A DNA stretch of 7,626 bases from Deltaproteobacteria bacterium. Its GTDB lineage: Bacteria; Desulfobacterota; Desulfuromonadia; Desulfuromonadales; Geothermobacteraceae. The position numbers and the translations under genes were made by a program. The stretch covers positions 1 to 7,626 of the forward strand of contig RFIO01000223.1 in NCBI GenBank assembly GCA_003695205.1, written 5' to 3'. This document shows positions 4,967 to 7,626 of this stretch, one piece after another. The notes under the pieces are model-generated. The model worked only from the letters and a program-made list of their open reading frames with translations. It was not told the origin of the DNA and searched no databases. The first letter of the stretch is position 1. Every line of letters begins with the position of its first letter.

Positions 4967-6250
4967 TCAGGACTGGCTGGCCGCAAGCGCCTGTTCGACA
5001 TCCTCAAGAATATCATCGATATGTTCGATGCCAACCGAGATGCGGATCAGATCGGGGGTGACTCCCGCAGCAATCTGCTGCTCTTCGCTTAATTGCCTGT
5101 GCGTGGTGCTGGCGGGGTGCAAAACACAGGAGCGCGCATCGCCGACATGGACGACAAGTGCCACCAGCTTGCAGGCCTCCATGAATTTTACGCCTGCTTC
5201 GTGACCCCCCTTGATGCCAAAAGTTAGCACGCCGCTGCAGCCAAGCGGCAGGTAGGTGCGTGCTCGCTGGTAACTGGGGTGGCTCTCCAGCCCCGGGTAG
5301 TTGACCCAGCTGACAGCGGGATGGCTCTCCAGGAATCGGGCAAGAGCCAGGGCGTTGGCGCTGTGGCGTTCCATGCGCAGCGGCAGGGTGGTGAGGCCGT
5401 GATTGAAGAGAAAGGAGTTTTGCGGTGCCGGGGTTGCGCCGATATCCCGCATGTACTGCACCCGGGCCTTGATGATGTAGGCAAGGGGACCAAAGGCCTC
5501 GACGTAGCGCAGGCCGTGGTAGCTGGCATCGGGTTCGGTCAGTTCGGGGTAGCGGCCGTTGGTCCAGTTGAAGCGACCGCCGTCGACAATTACTCCGCCG
5601 ACACTGGTGGCGTGTCCGTCAATGTACTTGGTGGCCGAGTGGATGACGATATCGGCGCCGTGTTCCAGGGGCCGGCACAGATAGGGGGTGGCGAAGGTAT
5701 TGTCGATGATCAGCGGCACCTGCATCTTTTGGGCGACAGACGAGAACTTGGCGAAATCGAGGACATTAAGCCCCGGGTTGCCGATGGTCTCCGCGAACAG
5801 ACAGCGTGTTTCAGGGCGAAAGGCCTGCATGATCTCTTCGGTCGGCCCTTCCGGGTCAACGAAGCTGACCTCGATGCCCAGCTTGGGCAGGGTGTTGGCG
5901 AACAGCGAGTAGGTACCGCCGTAAAGAGTTGAGGCGGCGACTACGTGCTGACCGGCGGAGGTGATATTGAGGATGGCCAGGGAGGTCGCGGCCTGCCCTG
6001 ATGATGTCGCCATGGCGCCGACGCCCCCCTCCATGGCCGCGATCTTTCCCTCGAAGGCGGCCGTGGTCGGGTTGCTGATGCGGGTGTACATGTGGTCCGG
6101 AAGCTCGAGATCGAACAGCCTGGCCACGTGCTCGGCGCTGTCGTACTTGTAGGTGGTGCTCTGGCAAATCGCCGGTATGCGCGGCTCGGTCGGTTTGGGG
6201 TCGTAACCGGACTGTACGGCACGCGTTTCGATTCTCCATGTCTCGGACAT
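4967..6250 (-). CDS. metY: O-acetylhomoserine sulfhydrylase family protein, copy 2 (divergent paralogue)
   Basis: This is a 427-residue PLP enzyme of the same family as its downstream neighbour but clearly diverged from it. Motifs are ICQSTTYKYDS (28-38), YTRISNPT (55-62), SSGQAATSLAILN (83-95), YGGTYSLF (110-117), ETIGNPGLNVLDF (154-166), IIDNT with Asp183, SATKY with Schiff-base Lys208 then IDGHATSVGG, and HPASTTHRQL plus IRISVGIEHIDD near the end. The predicted reaction is sulfhydrylation of O-acetylhomoserine, or possibly of another O-acyl amino acid or with another thiol; the sequence does not settle this. The chosen ATG (6248-6250) has an excellent Shine-Dalgarno sequence, GGAGGAG (6254-6260). 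An in-frame ATG 53 codons upstream at 6409 was rejected because it runs through the divergent promoter region and into the NFACT gene, and gives a peptide unlike the family N terminus. It is transcribed divergently from the NFACT gene and has its own terminator. Confidence 0.9.
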   Translation of the reverse strand: MSETWRIETRAVQSGYDPKPTEPRIPAICQSTTYKYDSAEHVARLFDLELPDHMYTRISNPTTAAFEGKIAAMEGGVGAMATSSGQAATSLAILNITSAGQHVVAASTLYGGTYSLFANTLPKLGIEVSFVDPEGPTEEIMQAFRPETRCLFAETIGNPGLNVLDFAKFSSVAQKMQVPLIIDNTFATPYLCRPLEHGADIVIHSATKYIDGHATSVGGVIVDGGRFNWTNGRYPELTEPDASYHGLRYVEAFGPLAYIIKARVQYMRDIGATPAPQNSFLFNHGLTTLPLRMERHSANALALARFLESHPAVSWVNYPGLESHPSYQRARTYLPLGCSGVLTFGIKGGHEAGVKFMEACKLVALVVHVGDARSCVLHPASTTHRQLSEEQQIAAGVTPDLIRISVGIEHIDDILEDVEQALAASQS

Positions 6251-6286
6251 ACTCTCCTCCTCAGTAACGAAAAAAAAAGATGCCAA

Positions 6287-6315
6287 ACTATAGCAGAAAG
6301 GGTATGGGGTATAAA
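6287..6315. promoter_or_regulatory. Overlapping divergent promoter candidates (metY copy 2 / NFACT gene)
   Basis: The 122-base divergent gap holds TATAGT on the minus strand (6287-6292) and TATAAA on the plus strand (6310-6315). Both are good -10 matches, one pointing to metY copy 2 and the other to the NFACT gene. They are exactly 17 bases apart, so each occupies the other's -35 position. Simultaneous polymerase binding would be mutually exclusive. Neither has a convincing TTGACA -35. A small hairpin (TTCCC/GGGAA, 6323-6335) lies in the predicted NFACT leader. The elements are weak but consistent. Confidence 0.35.
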
Positions 6316-6372
6316 GATGCAGTTCCCTGAGGGAATCAACGCAAACAGGACAACCCGAAACCCGGACCGACC

Positions 6373-7626
6373 ATGGACAGGAACCTGCTTGACACCATCC
6401 TTCCCGCACTGAATGCCGCTGTTGCCAACGCCCGAATTGGCAAAATCCATCAGCCCACGGATGATACCCTGATTTTCAGACTCTGGAATGGTCGGGAAAA
6501 CCTGCGCCTGTTGATCAGCACCGGGCCGTATGCCCGCATTCACCTGACTGAAAAGGATTATCCCAATCCGTTCACGCCACCCCGCTTCTGCCAGCTGTTG
6601 CGGGCGCGCATCACGCGGATTGAGAGCCTGGAGCAGGTGAACGATGACCGAATCGCGCGGTTCGATTGTCGTGGGCCTGAAGGGGACTGTCATCTCTATG
6701 TCGAGCTGTTCGGCCGTCCCGGCAACGCCATCCTTGTAGACGCGGGCGGCCGCATCATCGATGCCCTGGTACGCCGCGGGGCAGGTGCGGGGGAGCGCGA
6801 GCTGCTGCCGGGACGGCCCTATGTTTTGCCCGCAACCCAAAAGTCCGGCCCAATAGAGCCGGGTGAGGTACCCCTGGACGAGGCGGTCGACATCCGTCAG
6901 CTTTCACGGCGGCTGGACGAGGAGTATTACCCGAAACAGTTCCGCTCAGGCCAGCTCGGCGACCGGGGCGCGCTGCAGCAGATCCTGAACCGCGAGCGCA
7001 AACGCCTTGTGCGCAGACTGGAGAATATCCGCAGGGAAGGGGAGCAGAAGACCGATTTCAACACCGGGCGGCATCTGGGTGAGCTTTTGCTGGCCAACCT
7101 GCACCGGGTGAAAAAGGGGATGACCGAGGTCGAGGTCGACGATTACACCAGCCAGCCGCCGAACCGGGTGGTCATTCCCCTCGATCCGCGTCTGTCGCCC
7201 CAGGAGAATGCCGAGGCGCTGTTCAAACGCTACAAGAAGGACAAGCGAGGCCTCGACCATGTCGCCCGGCGCCAGCGCGAAACGGAAGAGGAACTGGCCT
7301 GGGTCGAGCAACTGCGCCACGATCTCGACCAGGCCGAAACGCCCGAGGAACTGCGCGAGCTGGCTGCTGAGCTGCGCCAGGCCGGCCTCTACCGTCCGGC
7401 GCGGATCGAACCGGCCACCCGCCGCCGGCTCGACAATCCGCCGGCCGTGCGCCGGACGCGCAGTCCGGGTGGTTTCGAAGTCCTCTGGGGCCGGAACAAC
7501 CGCGCCAATGATCATTTGAGCCATCGCCTGGCCGCCGGGCATGATTATTGGTTCCATGCCAAGGACAGCCCTGGAGCCCATGTCATTCTGCGCCGCGACA
7601 GCGACCGGATTACCGTGTCCGAAGCC
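6373..7626 (+). CDS. rqcH: NFACT-family ribosome quality control protein (RqcH/Rqc2/FbpA-like), 5' part
   Basis: These are the first 418 codons of a gene cut by the right edge, open to the last base. Bacterial RqcH binds stalled 50S subunits carrying peptidyl-tRNA and recruits tRNA-Ala to add alanine tails that mark the peptide for degradation. Residues 1-175 are NFACT-N (MDRNLLDTILPALN at the start, VNDDRIARFDC at 89-99, VELFGRPGNAILVD at 110-123). The Asp92-Arg93 pair matches the DR motif needed for tRNA recruitment in characterised RqcH. Residues 176-255 are a basic, helix-rich middle, and 275-345 are charged coiled coil. NFACT-R (DUF814) begins near 366 with VLWGRNNRANDHLS and continues through DYWFHAKDSPGAHVIL (391-406). 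The linker before NFACT-R seems shorter than in Bacillus. The start is the only possible one: an in-frame TGA at 6328-6330 precedes it with no other start codon between. The Shine-Dalgarno match is weak. The role in proteolysis tagging is inferred from family knowledge. Confidence 0.92.
   Translation, partial: MDRNLLDTILPALNAAVANARIGKIHQPTDDTLIFRLWNGRENLRLLISTGPYARIHLTEKDYPNPFTPPRFCQLLRARITRIESLEQVNDDRIARFDCRGPEGDCHLYVELFGRPGNAILVDAGGRIIDALVRRGAGAGERELLPGRPYVLPATQKSGPIEPGEVPLDEAVDIRQLSRRLDEEYYPKQFRSGQLGDRGALQQILNRERKRLVRRLENIRREGEQKTDFNTGRHLGELLLANLHRVKKGMTEVEVDDYTSQPPNRVVIPLDPRLSPQENAEALFKRYKKDKRGLDHVARRQRETEEELAWVEQLRHDLDQAETPEELRELAAELRQAGLYRPARIEPATRRRLDNPPAVRRTRSPGGFEVLWGRNNRANDHLSHRLAAGHDYWFHAKDSPGAHVILRRDSDRITVSEA

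Noticed and set aside
5279..5932. A 217-codon plus-strand frame over metY copy 2
   Set aside because: It is an antisense shadow of a confidently identified PLP enzyme with no motif of its own.
5941..6840. A 299-codon minus-strand frame spanning the divergent promoter and the start of the NFACT gene
   Set aside because: It overlaps two well-supported genes in the wrong frames and has no family features.
6946..7581. A 211-codon minus-strand frame over the NFACT gene
   Set aside because: The plus-strand frame carries NFACT-N and NFACT-R motifs and stays open to the window edge. The minus frame is its shadow.

Overview
The window suggests a GC-rich Gram-negative bacterium of the Geobacter/Desulfuromonas group (Desulfuromonadota). 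The main clue is a lipoprotein cytochrome that mixes CX2CH and CX4CH haem motifs, a style typical of that group. Tandem O-acetylhomoserine sulfhydrylases and a bacterial NFACT protein fit but do not prove it. I see no tRNA or rRNA, CRISPR array, insertion sequence, integrase or phage gene. Most of the window looks like ordinary chromosomal backbone; the exception is the cytochrome, which looks lineage-specific.

Layout, left to right. (1) 2-226, plus strand: the 3' end of an O6-alkylguanine-DNA alkyltransferase. (2) 233-703, minus: trmL, a tRNA wobble-position 2'-O-methyltransferase. The two genes converge, and a perfect 8-bp hairpin with the first gene's stop codon as its loop covers both ends. 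(3) 789-2939, minus: a 716-residue lipoprotein with nine haem-type motifs. It has an N-terminal non-haem region, three near-identical mini cytochrome c domains on glycine-rich linkers, and a C-terminal multihaem region. A strong intrinsic terminator (728-763) separates it from trmL. (4) 2940-3445: a 0.5-kb gene-free stretch with the cytochrome leader, a sigma-54-like promoter candidate, a bulged hairpin, a nested inverted repeat and the next gene's terminator. (5) 3446-4735 and 4967-6250, both minus: two divergent paralogues of O-acetylhomoserine sulfhydrylase (metY type). Each has its own Shine-Dalgarno sequence and terminator, so they are probably separate transcription units. A 7-bp dyad upstream of the first-listed copy is a candidate operator. 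(6) 6373-7626, plus: an NFACT/RqcH-family protein running off the right edge, divergent from the second metY.

The genes do not form one pathway. The metY pair belongs to sulfide assimilation into homocysteine and methionine. RqcH-type NFACT and TrmL act in translation, the alkyltransferase in DNA repair, and the cytochrome probably in electron transfer across the envelope. The most unusual object is the cytochrome: two adjacent haem-domain repeats share about 96% DNA identity over 153 bp, which points to recent internal duplication or conversion.
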